From contig URRN01000004.1 of assembly GCA_900550185.1 (NCBI GenBank), positions 1 through 47,273 of the forward strand: a DNA stretch of 47,273 nt. Direction: 5' to 3'. Source of the DNA: an uncultured Collinsella sp. (GTDB taxonomy: Bacteria; Actinomycetota; Coriobacteriia; Coriobacteriales; Coriobacteriaceae). This document shows positions 34,151-42,919 of the stretch, one piece after another. Every line of letters begins with the position of its first letter. Position 1 is the stretch's first letter. The position numbers were made by a program, and so were the translations under genes. The notes beneath the pieces were generated by a model that worked only from the letters and a program-made list of their open reading frames with translations, had not been told where the DNA came from and searched no databases.

Positions 34151-34659
34151 CTTTTCACGGAAGAACGCATGGTTCTCGACGATCCGATCCGATTTTCATC
34201 TGGCACGGGAGACCCAGACACGATGGAGAACAGCGTCTCTTTATCGTCCTGCGAGAGCACCAACTTGTAGCGCGCCAGGCCGTTGTAGTCATCATCGTTA
34301 AAGAGATAGTTCTTCCGCAGCGCTGAGATCTTGAGGTCTCCAAGGAAGCCGGCTTTGTCGGGGTTGCTCTCCAAATAGTCAGCCAAGGCAGCAATCATCA
34401 ACGAAAACGTCGTCATGCGCTGCTGTCCGTCAATCAGAAGCACGCGCGAAATGCTCGTGGCAGAGCTCTCGGACTCGGGGATATAAAGCATCGACCCCAC
34501 GAAGTGCGATATGCCATCACGACCCGCTCGCATAACGTCATCCCAAAGCACCTCGCACTCTTTTACGCTCCACGAATAAACTCGCTGGTACACGGGAATA
34601 ACGAACTGCATCTTCGCCACGCCCATAAGGTCGAGTAGATTTGCCTCGGTTGCTTTCAT
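34105..34659 (-). pseudogene. 5' part of frameshifted DUF262 (GmrS-like) gene
   Basis: A 184-residue frame with the DUF262/ParB-like nucleotide-binding motifs: FVIPVYQRVYSW near residue 20 and VLLIDGQQRMTTFSLMIAAL near 75. From about residue 155 the sequence becomes unrelated (SSRTMRSSVKRCTGN), just after a 5-bp tandem duplication. It shares 46 bases with the 3' frame. GAAAAAGGGG lies about 10 bases before the ATG. It starts 39 bases after the hsdR stop, so it is probably the last gene of the restriction operon. Confidence 0.85.
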
Positions 34660-34698
34660 TTGCGGTTGCCCCTTTTTCCAACATCAATCTCAGGAATC

Positions 34699-37600
34699 CT
34701 ACTTGAATTTCTCAACCAGCAGCTGCCCGATGGCGCTCATCATGGCGCGATACTTCTCACTGTCCTCAAAGAGGCTGGTAAAGGAGTCCGTGTTCTCCAC
34801 ATAGGCGCGGCGAGCCTCCTCATCGAACACCTTGGGCAGCAGGCTTGATTCGAAGACCTGTCTGCCGTCGCGACGGATGGTGTCGGCGACCTGCGGGTTT
34901 TCGGCGATACGCTTCCACAGCGTGTCGATAACCACACGATCTCCCTCGGTGAAGTTGCCAGCCCACTGCTCGTTGAACTTATCCACGAGCACCTGCAGCG
35001 GGTCGCGCTTCTTATCGGGCGTCACGGTCTTGGCCGCGCCACCGGGATCGAGCACGCCGCCGCCAGGCTCAAGCGAAATGCTGCCCTCGAACTCCTGCTT
35101 GAGCTTGTAGAAGCGCATCTCGACCTTGTCGTCCACAGCCTCGACGGGGATCTTCTCGACCTTGAGGAGGTGGCGCAGATAGCTTAAATACACGTATTCC
35201 TTATGCAGGTCTCGGTCAAACATGCGCACGATCTGGGTGATGTAGGTGTACCACTTGCAGAAGCTACGCACCTTGCGACGAACCTGATAGCGTTCATCGT
35301 CGTTCAACTCGTTATAACGCGCGACCGCCGGCTTCAAAACGGCCGCGAGCTTACCCTGCACGTTGCTCTGCGATTTACCCTTGCCATCGGTGAAGACTAT
35401 CTCGGCAGCGGCCTCAATGTCAGACTCGTCATAGAGCCCGTAACCGCGAATATCGGTCTGCACCTGATAGAGGAGGTCGGTGTTAATCTGCTCGGAAAGC
35501 GACGTCTCGGTGTAGAAGCGTTCGAAAGCCTTCTGGATGTCCTCGGGCTTGTTCACGAAGTCGAGGATGTAGGTGTCCTCCTTGTCCGGGTGGATGCGGT
35601 TGACGCGGCAGAGCGTCTGGACGGCCTTCACGTCCTTGAGCTTCTTGTCCACCACCAGCGTGTGCAGCAGCGGCTCGTCAAAGCCCGTCTGGTACTTCTC
35701 GGCAACAACAAGCACGTCCCCATAGTTGTGGAACTCGGCCTTCGTTTGGCTCTCGGCGACGCGTTGTCCATCGTGGCCGACGTTGATGACCGGCTCGGTG
35801 TACTCGGGACCGTCGGGGCCGTCAGCCGGGTCGCTAATGGCGCCCGAGAACGCCACCAGCACCTCGATATCATCGTAGCCCTTCTTCTGCATGTAGCGCT
35901 TGATCTCGTGGTAGTAGCGAACCGTCGCGAGGCGCGAGGCCGTGACCACCATCATCTTGCCCTTGCCGCGGATTTTGGTGCGTGTCACATTGCGGAATGT
36001 CTCCACGATGATCTCGGCTTTCTGGCCGAGGGCATAGGGGTGCAGCTCCTTATACTTGCGGAGCAGCTTGAGCGTGGGGCTGCTCGGTACGTCGGGATTG
36101 TCGGGGACCGTGCGTGCGAGCTCGACGGCCTCCGAATAACTCACGTAGTTGGCGAGGGGGTCCATAATGAAGCCCTCCTCTATCGCCTGGCGCATCGAGT
36201 AGACGTGGAACGGGTGGAAGGACCCGTCAGGCCACTCATCGCCGAAGATCTCGAGCGTCTGTTCCTTTGGCGTGGCGGTAAAGGCAACGAAGGTCAGGTT
36301 CTTGTGACGGCCGTGGCTCGCGAGCTCGTCGGCGAGCTGGTCCTCCCAATCGGCTGCGGCGTCCTCGGCTTCCGCCTCGATCTCAGCGTACTCCTCGAGC
36401 GCGTCGCGCTTGTCGGCAAGGGCGCTCTTGAGCTTGAGCGCGCTCGTTCCCGTCTGGGACGAATGTGCCTCGTCGACGATGATGGCGAAGCGCTTACCCT
36501 TGCTCTCGACCTGCTCGTAGATCACGGGGAACTTCTGAAGGGTCGAGACGATGAGACGAGCGCCGCCGTTGATGGCGTCCCGCAGGTCGGCCGAGGTCTT
36601 GTCCTTGCCGATGGTCACGACCGAGCCGATGGCGTGATCGAAGCCCGAGATGGTCTCCTGCAGCTGGCTGTCGAGCACTCGGCGGTCGGTGACGACGACC
36701 ACGGAGTCGAACAGCGGGGTGTCATCCACAAAGAGGGATGCAAGGCGATAGGCCGTCCAGGCGATGCTGTTCGACTTGCCCGACCCCGCCGAATGCTGCA
36801 CGAGGTAGTTCTTGCCCGTCCCGTTCGCGCGCACGTCGGCGATGACCTTACGCACGGAGTCGAGCTGGTGGTAACGGGGGAAGATGATGCGCTCCTTCTT
36901 GCGCTTCACCTCGTTGCCGCGCGCATCGAGCTCTGTCTCTTCCTTGACCTCCAGGTGGAGGAACTTGTTGACGATATCGAGCAGGCTGTCCTTCTGCAGG
37001 GCGACCTCCCACAAGTGGCTCGTGGCATAACCGTCGGGATTTGCGGGGTTGCCGGCGCCGCCGTCGTTTCCCGCCCCGGCGGAGCCCTGGTTGAACGGCA
37101 GGAAGAAGGTCTTCGCGCCCTCCAGCTTGGTGGTCATGTAGACATTTTCGAGATCGACGGCGAAAAAGGCCACCATGCGCGTGTTGAACTTGAGACAGCG
37201 ACACCTCGGGTCGCGGTCCTCGCGCCACTGGCGCATGGCATTCTCAACGTCTTGGCCGGTGAACTGGTCCTTGAGCTCTATGCCCACCAGGGGGATGCCG
37301 TTCACGTCCAGGACCATGTCGATGGTCTGGTTACCTGTCTCGGCAAAGTGGAACTGGCGGATGCAGCGGCAGACGTTCTTGGCATAGTGGTCGGCGGCGC
37401 TTTCGTTAAGCCCGCTCTCCGGCTTGAAGAATACGACCTTGAAAGGAATTCCTCGGTGCTTGAAGCCGTGTTTGAGCACCGCGACCATACCCAGGCGGTC
37501 GACGGCGTCGTTGAAGACCTTGGCGAACTTCGCCGTGGAATCGGAGTTGCACATGCGCTCGAAGCGATCCCACGCCTTGGGCTGCGTCGTCTGGATGAAG

Positions 37601-37791
37601 TTGACCAGGGTGGCGGCGTCGAGCGCACGGTCACGATGCTCCATGTAGCCGCCGCCGACCATCTGATAGGTGCCGTCCTCGACGTAGAGGAGCGAATGCC
37701 TGTCGTCGCACTTGAAGAAACCGCCCTCAGGCGAGCAGAGAAACGACTCGATGTCCTCTTCGAGGTTCTTTTCCTTTGTCTGCGCAGGCAT
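34699..37791 (-). CDS. hsdR: Type I restriction enzyme R subunit (HsdR)
   Basis: Translocase and nuclease subunit of a Type I system. The 1030-residue protein has an N-terminal PD-(D/E)xK nuclease (IDMVLDVNGIPLVGIELKDQ, near residues 155-175). A superfamily 2 helicase follows, with Walker A SAGSGKSNS near 335, DEAHSSQTG near 438, FTATPKE and the later QTGFDEPLLHTLVVDK plus QTLCRVNRIHP. A helical C-terminus follows. Full family length and intact motifs suggest activity. It begins 1 base after the Cys-rich gene and comes last of the hsd genes. Confidence 0.97.
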   Translation of the reverse strand: MPAQTKEKNLEEDIESFLCSPEGGFFKCDDRHSLLYVEDGTYQMVGGGYMEHRDRALDAATLVNFIQTTQPKAWDRFERMCNSDSTAKFAKVFNDAVDRLGMVAVLKHGFKHRGIPFKVVFFKPESGLNESAADHYAKNVCRCIRQFHFAETGNQTIDMVLDVNGIPLVGIELKDQFTGQDVENAMRQWREDRDPRCRCLKFNTRMVAFFAVDLENVYMTTKLEGAKTFFLPFNQGSAGAGNDGGAGNPANPDGYATSHLWEVALQKDSLLDIVNKFLHLEVKEETELDARGNEVKRKKERIIFPRYHQLDSVRKVIADVRANGTGKNYLVQHSAGSGKSNSIAWTAYRLASLFVDDTPLFDSVVVVTDRRVLDSQLQETISGFDHAIGSVVTIGKDKTSADLRDAINGGARLIVSTLQKFPVIYEQVESKGKRFAIIVDEAHSSQTGTSALKLKSALADKRDALEEYAEIEAEAEDAAADWEDQLADELASHGRHKNLTFVAFTATPKEQTLEIFGDEWPDGSFHPFHVYSMRQAIEEGFIMDPLANYVSYSEAVELARTVPDNPDVPSSPTLKLLRKYKELHPYALGQKAEIIVETFRNVTRTKIRGKGKMMVVTASRLATVRYYHEIKRYMQKKGYDDIEVLVAFSGAISDPADGPDGPEYTEPVINVGHDGQRVAESQTKAEFHNYGDVLVVAEKYQTGFDEPLLHTLVVDKKLKDVKAVQTLCRVNRIHPDKEDTYILDFVNKPEDIQKAFERFYTETSLSEQINTDLLYQVQTDIRGYGLYDESDIEAAAEIVFTDGKGKSQSNVQGKLAAVLKPAVARYNELNDDERYQVRRKVRSFCKWYTYITQIVRMFDRDLHKEYVYLSYLRHLLKVEKIPVEAVDDKVEMRFYKLKQEFEGSISLEPGGGVLDPGGAAKTVTPDKKRDPLQVLVDKFNEQWAGNFTEGDRVVIDTLWKRIAENPQVADTIRRDGRQVFESSLLPKVFDEEARRAYVENTDSFTSLFEDSEKYRAMMSAIGQLLVEKFK

Positions 37792-37792
37792 G

Positions 37793-38356
37793 CTACAACC
37801 TCATCTCTCTCAACTCGCGACCAAAGAGAGCGAGCCACGGAAATATGCTCTTGTTTAGCACCATGTACATCTTCGCGCGCTGCTTTTCCGTCGGTGCCGT
37901 CCTCTTGTTGAACATATCCACCATGAACTCGTAATCGTTTCGACCGTCATAACCGTTGTACCTATTGGCCGGAAAGGCGCCCCTCTCGTAAAGGAAAGCG
38001 TAGAGGCGTCGAGAAAACAGATCCCTGTTCATGCCATCGAGTCGCACGCCCGGCTTCCTCGCCTCAAGGGCTTCCAGCAGCTTGATCGCTGCCTTCCAGC
38101 CCTCAACCTCGTTCTTGAGCTCATCATTTTCAAACTTAAGGATGCAGGTGGAGCCTATTGGCGAGAGCTCTTTCCCGTTGACGGAATTTTTGATTGTGAA
38201 CTCATACCTGATGCCCTCATGCCCGCAAAGACACTCTCCGGAGGTGTTCCCATTGTCATGGCACCCCACCACGTGCCATTCGGAAACGGCAATATCCCAC
38301 GTTTTCGACGACGACGCCTCCAGCACGATGCCCGGAAGACGATAGGAATCGCCCAT
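37793..38356 (-). CDS. Cys-rich protein inserted between hsdS and hsdR
   Basis: I cannot name this 187-residue protein. Its first third has Cys32, Cys42, Cys44, His46 and Cys71 (GECLCGHEGIRYEFTIKN, then PIGSTCILKF). This arrangement suggests a small zinc-binding fold seen in phage and defence-related proteins of unknown role. The rest is helical with KRTAPTEKQRAKMYMVLNK. It is separated from hsdS by 3 bases and from hsdR by 1, so it is surely co-translated with them. It could be an accessory factor or anti-restriction modulator of the complex (inference). Confidence 0.85.
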   Translation of the reverse strand: MGDSYRLPGIVLEASSSKTWDIAVSEWHVVGCHDNGNTSGECLCGHEGIRYEFTIKNSVNGKELSPIGSTCILKFENDELKNEVEGWKAAIKLLEALEARKPGVRLDGMNRDLFSRRLYAFLYERGAFPANRYNGYDGRNDYEFMVDMFNKRTAPTEKQRAKMYMVLNKSIFPWLALFGRELREMRL

Positions 38357-38359
38357 TGG

Positions 38360-39634
38360 CTACACCTCCCGCTTTCCGGTGACGGTCTCGTAGATGAGCG
38401 ACTGCTTGTACGCTTTGAGGTCGGTGATGATAGCCTGCTTGGCAGCGATATCGGCATCGATCTGGGTGCACTTCTCGTCCAAGTAGTCCGCAATGAGACG
38501 CTGTTCGGAGAGAGGGGGCAATGGCACAAACGCCCGAGCCAATACGTTAGCGGCAAGATTTGCGCTCGTTGCACCAATGGCAGTAGCCATGGCTTGATTG
38601 GTGGTAGATGAGCACGTAAGCGCATAGCTAAGCCACTCGGGAGCGCAGCAAATGGGTCTAGCGACAGTCAGCGAAGAAGCAACCGTGCCGCAGTTCTCCG
38701 TTCGGTTCAACGAGCATTTGCCAACGCTTCCGCGCAAACAAAAGACGACATCACCGCGCCGTAGCTTCACACCCTTAAGTGAATCGTACTTATCTTGCGA
38801 AATGTACTTCGAAAAGACGTCGGGAAGATAACGACCATTGAGGTCGCCAGACGTAATAAACGGAATTCCAGCCTCTTGAATGTCGTCGCCTGAAGGGTAG
38901 CTGTCACTTCTATCTCCGTTGAGAAATACAGCGAGACGCTTCACCATCACGAGGCCCCAGTTCGCATTCATTTTTCCTATCGCCGGGACTCCGCTTTCTT
39001 TCACTTTGAAAGCGTTACACGTACCGTAAACAATGGCTCGTTTAACCACATCGTTTTGATACGCCCTGTACTCTTCAATAGACTGCTCGGCGGTGGAGAC
39101 GGCGCGGTCGATTTCGGCGCACTTATCGTCCAGGTATTCCGCGATGCGGCGCTGCTCATCGAGGGGAGGCATGGGTAGCACTTGGGCTGCAAAGTCCTCG
39201 AACTTGATTGTTTTGCCTTCGCGGATGCCCAACGTTAGTGAATTCATATGGTCAATAAACGACGGCGACTTAAACAAGTACTTATAGAACTGATAGTCGA
39301 TTGGCTTTATTGAGCGAAACGTTTGGTAAGCAGGCGAACAGACCCCTTCGAAGTCGGAGCGCTCGAAGCCGCCCTGGAAGCTGCGCAGGCTGATTACAAA
39401 ATCATTCCTGTGAACCGTACGGAATCTACTTAGGTCGGTATCGTCCTTAACGCGAACAACACCTTCAAGCCTATCCTGAGGCCACATGCCATGCTTCTGG
39501 GTCGCTGCCAAAAGCGTAAGGTCATCGTTGCCCCTGTCGTTGGTGAGTTTAAACAGGCGCTTAGCCCTATGCAATTTCCACCTCGAGGGGACCTCGCCGA
39601 GCCACTCGACGCCACTGTCCTTCATCTCCCGCAT
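38360..39634 (-). CDS. hsdS: Type I restriction enzyme specificity subunit (HsdS)
   Basis: Recognises the two halves of the target site. The 424-residue protein has two target-recognition domains, each ending in a conserved helical spacer: PLDEQRRIAEYLDDKCAEID near residue 180 and PLSEQRLIADYLDEKCTQID near 385. The N-terminus MKDSGVEWLGEVPSRWKLHR is typical. The halves differ, implying a bipartite asymmetric site. No second hsdS fragment, recombinase or inverted copy of either domain is seen, so no shufflon is evident. It lies 2 bases after hsdM. Confidence 0.95.
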   Translation of the reverse strand: MREMKDSGVEWLGEVPSRWKLHRAKRLFKLTNDRGNDDLTLLAATQKHGMWPQDRLEGVVRVKDDTDLSRFRTVHRNDFVISLRSFQGGFERSDFEGVCSPAYQTFRSIKPIDYQFYKYLFKSPSFIDHMNSLTLGIREGKTIKFEDFAAQVLPMPPLDEQRRIAEYLDDKCAEIDRAVSTAEQSIEEYRAYQNDVVKRAIVYGTCNAFKVKESGVPAIGKMNANWGLVMVKRLAVFLNGDRSDSYPSGDDIQEAGIPFITSGDLNGRYLPDVFSKYISQDKYDSLKGVKLRRGDVVFCLRGSVGKCSLNRTENCGTVASSLTVARPICCAPEWLSYALTCSSTTNQAMATAIGATSANLAANVLARAFVPLPPLSEQRLIADYLDEKCTQIDADIAAKQAIITDLKAYKQSLIYETVTGKREV

Positions 39635-39636
39635 TG

Positions 39637-41433
39637 CTAACGCACCTCTCCGAAGAGGGCCTTGAGGCTCTTCTCGAGCGTCTTCTCGTGCTCGAGGATG
39701 CGCTTGGCGATCTCGTCAGCTGGCTCCAGCTCGGCGTACTTGTAGAACACGCGCGTGAACGGGACGGTGTAGCCCACCTTGGTCTTCTTCTTGTCCACCC
39801 AGGCGTACTTGTTGTACGGGCGTACCTCGCGCTCGATATAGGCGTCAATGTCCTGAGTGAGCGGGATGTCCTCGGTGTCCTCCTTGGCCTTGTCCGCCTG
39901 CATTTTCCCGCGTTTGTTAAGGACGGGTTCTCCGTCCTCGTCGACGACGGGGCTCTCCACGGCAACGCGGTTGAAGCCAAACTCGACCGTCTCCATCAGG
40001 CGCGCCTCGACGGAGACCTCTAGTCCGTTGGACCCGGCGCCCGTCCAAGTGCCGTCGCGATACTCGGAGTACGCCTGGACGATAAGGTCGCGGCAGGACT
40101 TGGTGATGTCGTTCTTCTTGTCGCCAATGCCCTTGCGGCGCTTCTCGAAGCACCGGGAGGCGTCGATGAGCAGCACGTGGTCGCGATGCTCCGGTGCCTT
40201 CGCCTTGCTGAAGAGCCAAACGTAGGTGGCGATGCCGGTGTTGTAGAACGAGTCGCAGGGCAGCTGCACGATCGCGTCGAGCCAGTCGTTCTCCAACACG
40301 TATCGGCGGATGCTGTCCTCGCCGCTGCCGGGCTTGCCCTTGTAGAGCGGACTCGCGTCCTGGACAATCGCCATCACGCCGTCGTCCTTGAGCTTAGACA
40401 GGCCGTTGAGCACGAAGAGCATCTGACCATCGCCCTTGGCGGGAAGCTTCTCAACGGGGAAGCGTCCACCGCCGGCAGTCTTGAATTCCTTCTCCACCGA
40501 GGGGGCCTGAGGATTCCACGGGTCACCGAAGGGTGGATTGGAAATGCAGTAGTCGAACTTGAAGCCATCGAACTTATCGGCGGAGAGGGTATCTCCGAAG
40601 CGCATGTTGGCGTCGTCCTCGCCACGAATTAGCGCACTCGCCTTCGCGATGCCGAAAGTGAAGGGATTGAACTCCTGACCGTAGCAGGTTACACGGGCCT
40701 CGGCGTCGAGCTGGCGCAGGCGCTCCTCGGTGCAGCCGAGCATCTGCGAGGTTCCCATGGTCTGGTCGTAGACGGTCTTCGTGATGCGGTCGCCGTCGAA
40801 GACGTGCGGGTCCGCCTGAATGAGCAGGTCGGTCATGAGGTACACGATGTCGCGGCTCGTGAAGTGAGCGCCGGCGTCCTCGTCGTAGGACTCGGAGAAG
40901 CGCTGAATGAGGTTCTCGAAGATGTAGCCCATGTCCACAGCTTTGATCTTGTCGGGCGACATGTCGGCCTGCGGCTTGCAGAAGTCGCAGACGACCTGGT
41001 AGAGCAGCGGGGCGTCTGGGTCGGAGAGGCGTTCGATCTGGTCGGCGAACTTCATGCGTGCCAAGATGTCCTGCACGTTGTCCGAGAACCCGTTGATGTA
41101 GTCCTTGAAGTTGTCCTCGATGTTCTCCGGGTCGGCCTTGAGCGTCTCGAAGGTGAACTTAGAGGTGTTGTAGAAGGGGTAGCCGGAGGCATCGCGCAAA
41201 AAGCCGTCCTTCACGGAAAAGGCTTTGTATTTCTCAGCTGCGGCGAGAACGGCATCGTGCGTGGGCTCAAGGCAGTCGTGGAAGCGTTTGATAACGGTCA
41301 TAGGAAGGATGACCAGGCCGTACTCATGAGGCTTGTAGGGGCCACGCAGGGTATCGGCGGCACTCCAAATGAGAGATGCCTTCTCTTGAATATTGGCGCC
41401 AACGGCCTTGATAAGATCGTCGCTATCCGCCAC
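39637..41433 (-). CDS. hsdM: Type I modification methyltransferase (HsdM)
   Basis: N6-adenine methyltransferase subunit. The 598-residue protein has the catalytic NPPF (DYCISNPPFGDPW, near residue 296) and the target-domain KFADQIERLSDP. The AdoMet-binding motif I is DQTMGTSQML near residue 222, rather than the textbook DPxCGTGG. A region AHFTSRDIVYLMTDLLIQAD precedes it, as usual. It is translated 2 bases after the ribbon-helix-helix gene. Confidence 0.96.
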   Translation of the reverse strand: MADSDDLIKAVGANIQEKASLIWSAADTLRGPYKPHEYGLVILPMTVIKRFHDCLEPTHDAVLAAAEKYKAFSVKDGFLRDASGYPFYNTSKFTFETLKADPENIEDNFKDYINGFSDNVQDILARMKFADQIERLSDPDAPLLYQVVCDFCKPQADMSPDKIKAVDMGYIFENLIQRFSESYDEDAGAHFTSRDIVYLMTDLLIQADPHVFDGDRITKTVYDQTMGTSQMLGCTEERLRQLDAEARVTCYGQEFNPFTFGIAKASALIRGEDDANMRFGDTLSADKFDGFKFDYCISNPPFGDPWNPQAPSVEKEFKTAGGGRFPVEKLPAKGDGQMLFVLNGLSKLKDDGVMAIVQDASPLYKGKPGSGEDSIRRYVLENDWLDAIVQLPCDSFYNTGIATYVWLFSKAKAPEHRDHVLLIDASRCFEKRRKGIGDKKNDITKSCRDLIVQAYSEYRDGTWTGAGSNGLEVSVEARLMETVEFGFNRVAVESPVVDEDGEPVLNKRGKMQADKAKEDTEDIPLTQDIDAYIEREVRPYNKYAWVDKKKTKVGYTVPFTRVFYKYAELEPADEIAKRILEHEKTLEKSLKALFGEVR

Positions 41434-41435
41434 TG

Positions 41436-41642
41436 CTATTTCTCCTTCTTGGTCAGATATTCGATGAGGCTCATCTTTACCAGCGAGGTAAAGCTGATGC
41501 CAGAAAGCGCAGCGGCGTCCTTCGCCGCATCACGCATGTTTTTAGGTATGCGGATGGTCACGGCAACGTTCTCGCCATCCACAAGAAAGCTCTTGAGCTC
41601 GCCTGTCTTGGCCTCTCCGTCGACAAGCTCGGCGTATTTCAT
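41436..41642 (-). CDS. Ribbon-helix-helix DNA-binding protein ahead of hsdM
   Basis: A 68-residue protein from ATG 41642. A beta strand ENVAVTIRIP precedes the two helices KNMRDAAKDAAALSG and FTSLVKMSLIEYLTKKE, a typical ribbon-helix-helix layout. It may repress its own operon: a perfect palindrome lies 15 bases upstream, across the probable promoter. An alternative start at ATG 41663 is possible. There is no toxin beside it, so it is more likely an operon regulator than an antitoxin. Confidence 0.75.
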   Translation of the reverse strand: MKYAELVDGEAKTGELKSFLVDGENVAVTIRIPKNMRDAAKDAAALSGISFTSLVKMSLIEYLTKKEK

Positions 41643-41656
41643 TGGCAACCCCCGCG

Positions 41657-41671
41657 ATTGCATGATGCAAT
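41657..41671. promoter_or_regulatory. Palindrome overlapping the RM operon promoter
   Basis: ATTGCATGATGCAAT is a perfect 15-bp palindrome. On the minus strand TTGCTA and TGTATT (16-base spacing) form a possible promoter whose -10 box touches it. Ribbon-helix-helix repressors often bind such sites, so autoregulation by the downstream protein is likely. Confidence 0.58.
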
Positions 41672-41833
41672 ACAAATGTGCTTCTGATTCTAGCAAAGGA
41701 ACAGAAGCCAATGACCATCTGACGCAGATAGAAGGGGAAGTCGAGAGTCAACGTTCTGCCCATTCGCGATGCCATGGAATCTTAGGTCCCGTAGGCTTGT
41801 CAGCCATTCGGTTAAACCTATAGATATGAATTT

Positions 41834-41873
41834 AGGCCCGGTGACTTGAATCAGCGGTCATCCCGGGCCCATC
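41834..41873. repeat. Repeat A, copy 1 (hairpin after the exonuclease gene)
   Basis: A 40-bp sequence identical to 42880-42919. It forms a stem GGCCCGG+TGAC with GTCA+CCCGGGCC. It lies 98 bases downstream of the exonuclease stop on the minus strand, so it may help terminate that gene. Confidence 0.75.
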
Positions 41874-41899
41874 GATATGCAGTGTACCCAGGGCTAGCA

Positions 41900-41926
41900 G
41901 GTTTAACAAATGGATTTTCGTTAGCG
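41900..41926. repeat. Repeat B, copy 1
   Basis: GGTTTAAC, loop AAATGGATTTTC and GTTA form a small stem (TAAC/GTTA). Copy 2 at 43113-43139 keeps the loop but swaps a stem pair. It lies about 46 bases after the exonuclease stop. Confidence 0.65.
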
Positions 41927-41971
41927 CGACCTCGACCGTCCCAACTGCCTCGGCTACCAACTGAACGCCCC

Positions 41972-42706
41972 CTATCTCCCCTCCGCCTTCAGCTTCAGCA
42001 GCAGATCGCTCAGCTCGGGGCACTTGCTGGAAAGGCGTGTCTGGGCTCGCTCGCCCATCCCCCACCGCTGGCGGACTTCCTGGGCACGTGGGCTCACGTG
42101 GTAGCCCCCGTCCATTACCTGCTTGAGCAACTTAGCGGTCACGCGCGCATCGGCTAGGGCGCTGTGGGCGTGACCCGTCGACTCGTCGAACTCGATGCCA
42201 AACCACGTCGCCGCGTCACTCAAAGAGACACACCCGTGGCTGCCCACGTCCATGATCGAGGTGTAAAACGCCTGCAGGTCGGCCCAGTCCGTAGGAAATG
42301 CGGAAAGGTCGATGTGCTTTGCCTGGCACTCGGTCAAAAGCTGTCGACGATCCGCCCCACTCCAACAAACCACCTGGGCGGAGTAGCGACCGATCCAATC
42401 GCTGAGCCTTTTGATCACCACATAGAGCGGATCGGCCATCGCGGTGTCCACAGCCGATATCCCCGTAAGCTCGCGGACGGGATACGCAACGCCTTCGGTA
42501 AATTCTGTCTGCACAAACTGCGAGAACTCACCCATAACGTTGCCGTGGTAATCGAGCTTGACGGCGCCGGCCTCAATAATCTCATTGCGCAGCCCACGGC
42601 GCTGGCGCTGCTTTGGCACCGGCGCAAACTCAAAGTCCAGCACAATCTGGCGCGCAAAGTTCGTCGTATCGATAGCCGAGATACACGGCGTCTTTTCAGC
42701 TGACAC
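41972..42706 (-). CDS. DEDDh 3'-5' exonuclease
   Basis: The 244-residue protein has exonuclease motif I VLDFEFAP (Asp24, Glu26) and motif III HSALAD (His181, Asp186), with AGAVKLDYHGN between. These are the features of the DnaQ/KapD-like family acting on DNA or RNA 3' ends. The start GTG 42706 is chosen for AAAGG 8 bases upstream; the frame stays open to 43012, but that part only translates repeat A. It stands alone between repeat-bearing gaps, next to the RM operon. Its biological substrate is unknown. Confidence 0.85.
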   Translation of the reverse strand: MSAEKTPCISAIDTTNFARQIVLDFEFAPVPKQRQRRGLRNEIIEAGAVKLDYHGNVMGEFSQFVQTEFTEGVAYPVRELTGISAVDTAMADPLYVVIKRLSDWIGRYSAQVVCWSGADRRQLLTECQAKHIDLSAFPTDWADLQAFYTSIMDVGSHGCVSLSDAATWFGIEFDESTGHAHSALADARVTAKLLKQVMDGGYHVSPRAQEVRQRWGMGERAQTRLSSKCPELSDLLLKLKAEGR

Positions 42707-42745
42707 GGTTAGGGCCTTTCTCCGTTGCCTGCCGCTTGCTACATA

Positions 42746-42775
42746 GGCGGCTACGTTGCGGTAAGCGTAGCCGCC
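42746..42775 (-). promoter_or_regulatory. Leader hairpin of the exonuclease gene
   Basis: GGCGGCTACG (42746-42755) pairs perfectly with CGTAGCCGCC (42766-42775) about 40 bases before the GTG start. It may be an mRNA leader structure or a divergent regulatory site. Confidence 0.5.
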
Positions 42776-42879
42776 CGTGCGGACATGAAAGCGGAGCGCA
42801 ATGCCACGCACCAGGCACGCGCCACGCAGACGGACCCAAGGGATCCCGCCCGCTCTATTCAAATGCATGAAAAAGATTG

Positions 42880-42919
42880 AGGCCCGGTGACTTGAATCAG
42901 CGGTCATCCCGGGCCCATC
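42880..42919. repeat. Repeat A, copy 2
   Basis: Identical over 40 bp to copy 1. On the minus strand the stem is followed by TCAATCTTTTTC, closer to a terminator than copy 1. It lies about 245 bases downstream of the first ATPase gene. Confidence 0.75.

Noticed and set aside
34105..34200. Programmed ribosomal frameshift joining the DUF262 halves
   Set aside because: No slippery heptamer is seen, and the net change is exactly one extra 5-bp repeat unit, which a DNA duplication explains better.
35203..37911. 902-codon open frame on the plus strand opposite hsdR
   Set aside because: hsdR on the other strand has full-length homology and all motifs. Long antisense frames are expected from strong third-position G/C bias. 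No start signal or known domain is seen.
38360..39634. Phase-variable hsdS shufflon
   Set aside because: No second hsdS, inverted copy of a recognition domain or recombinase is visible.
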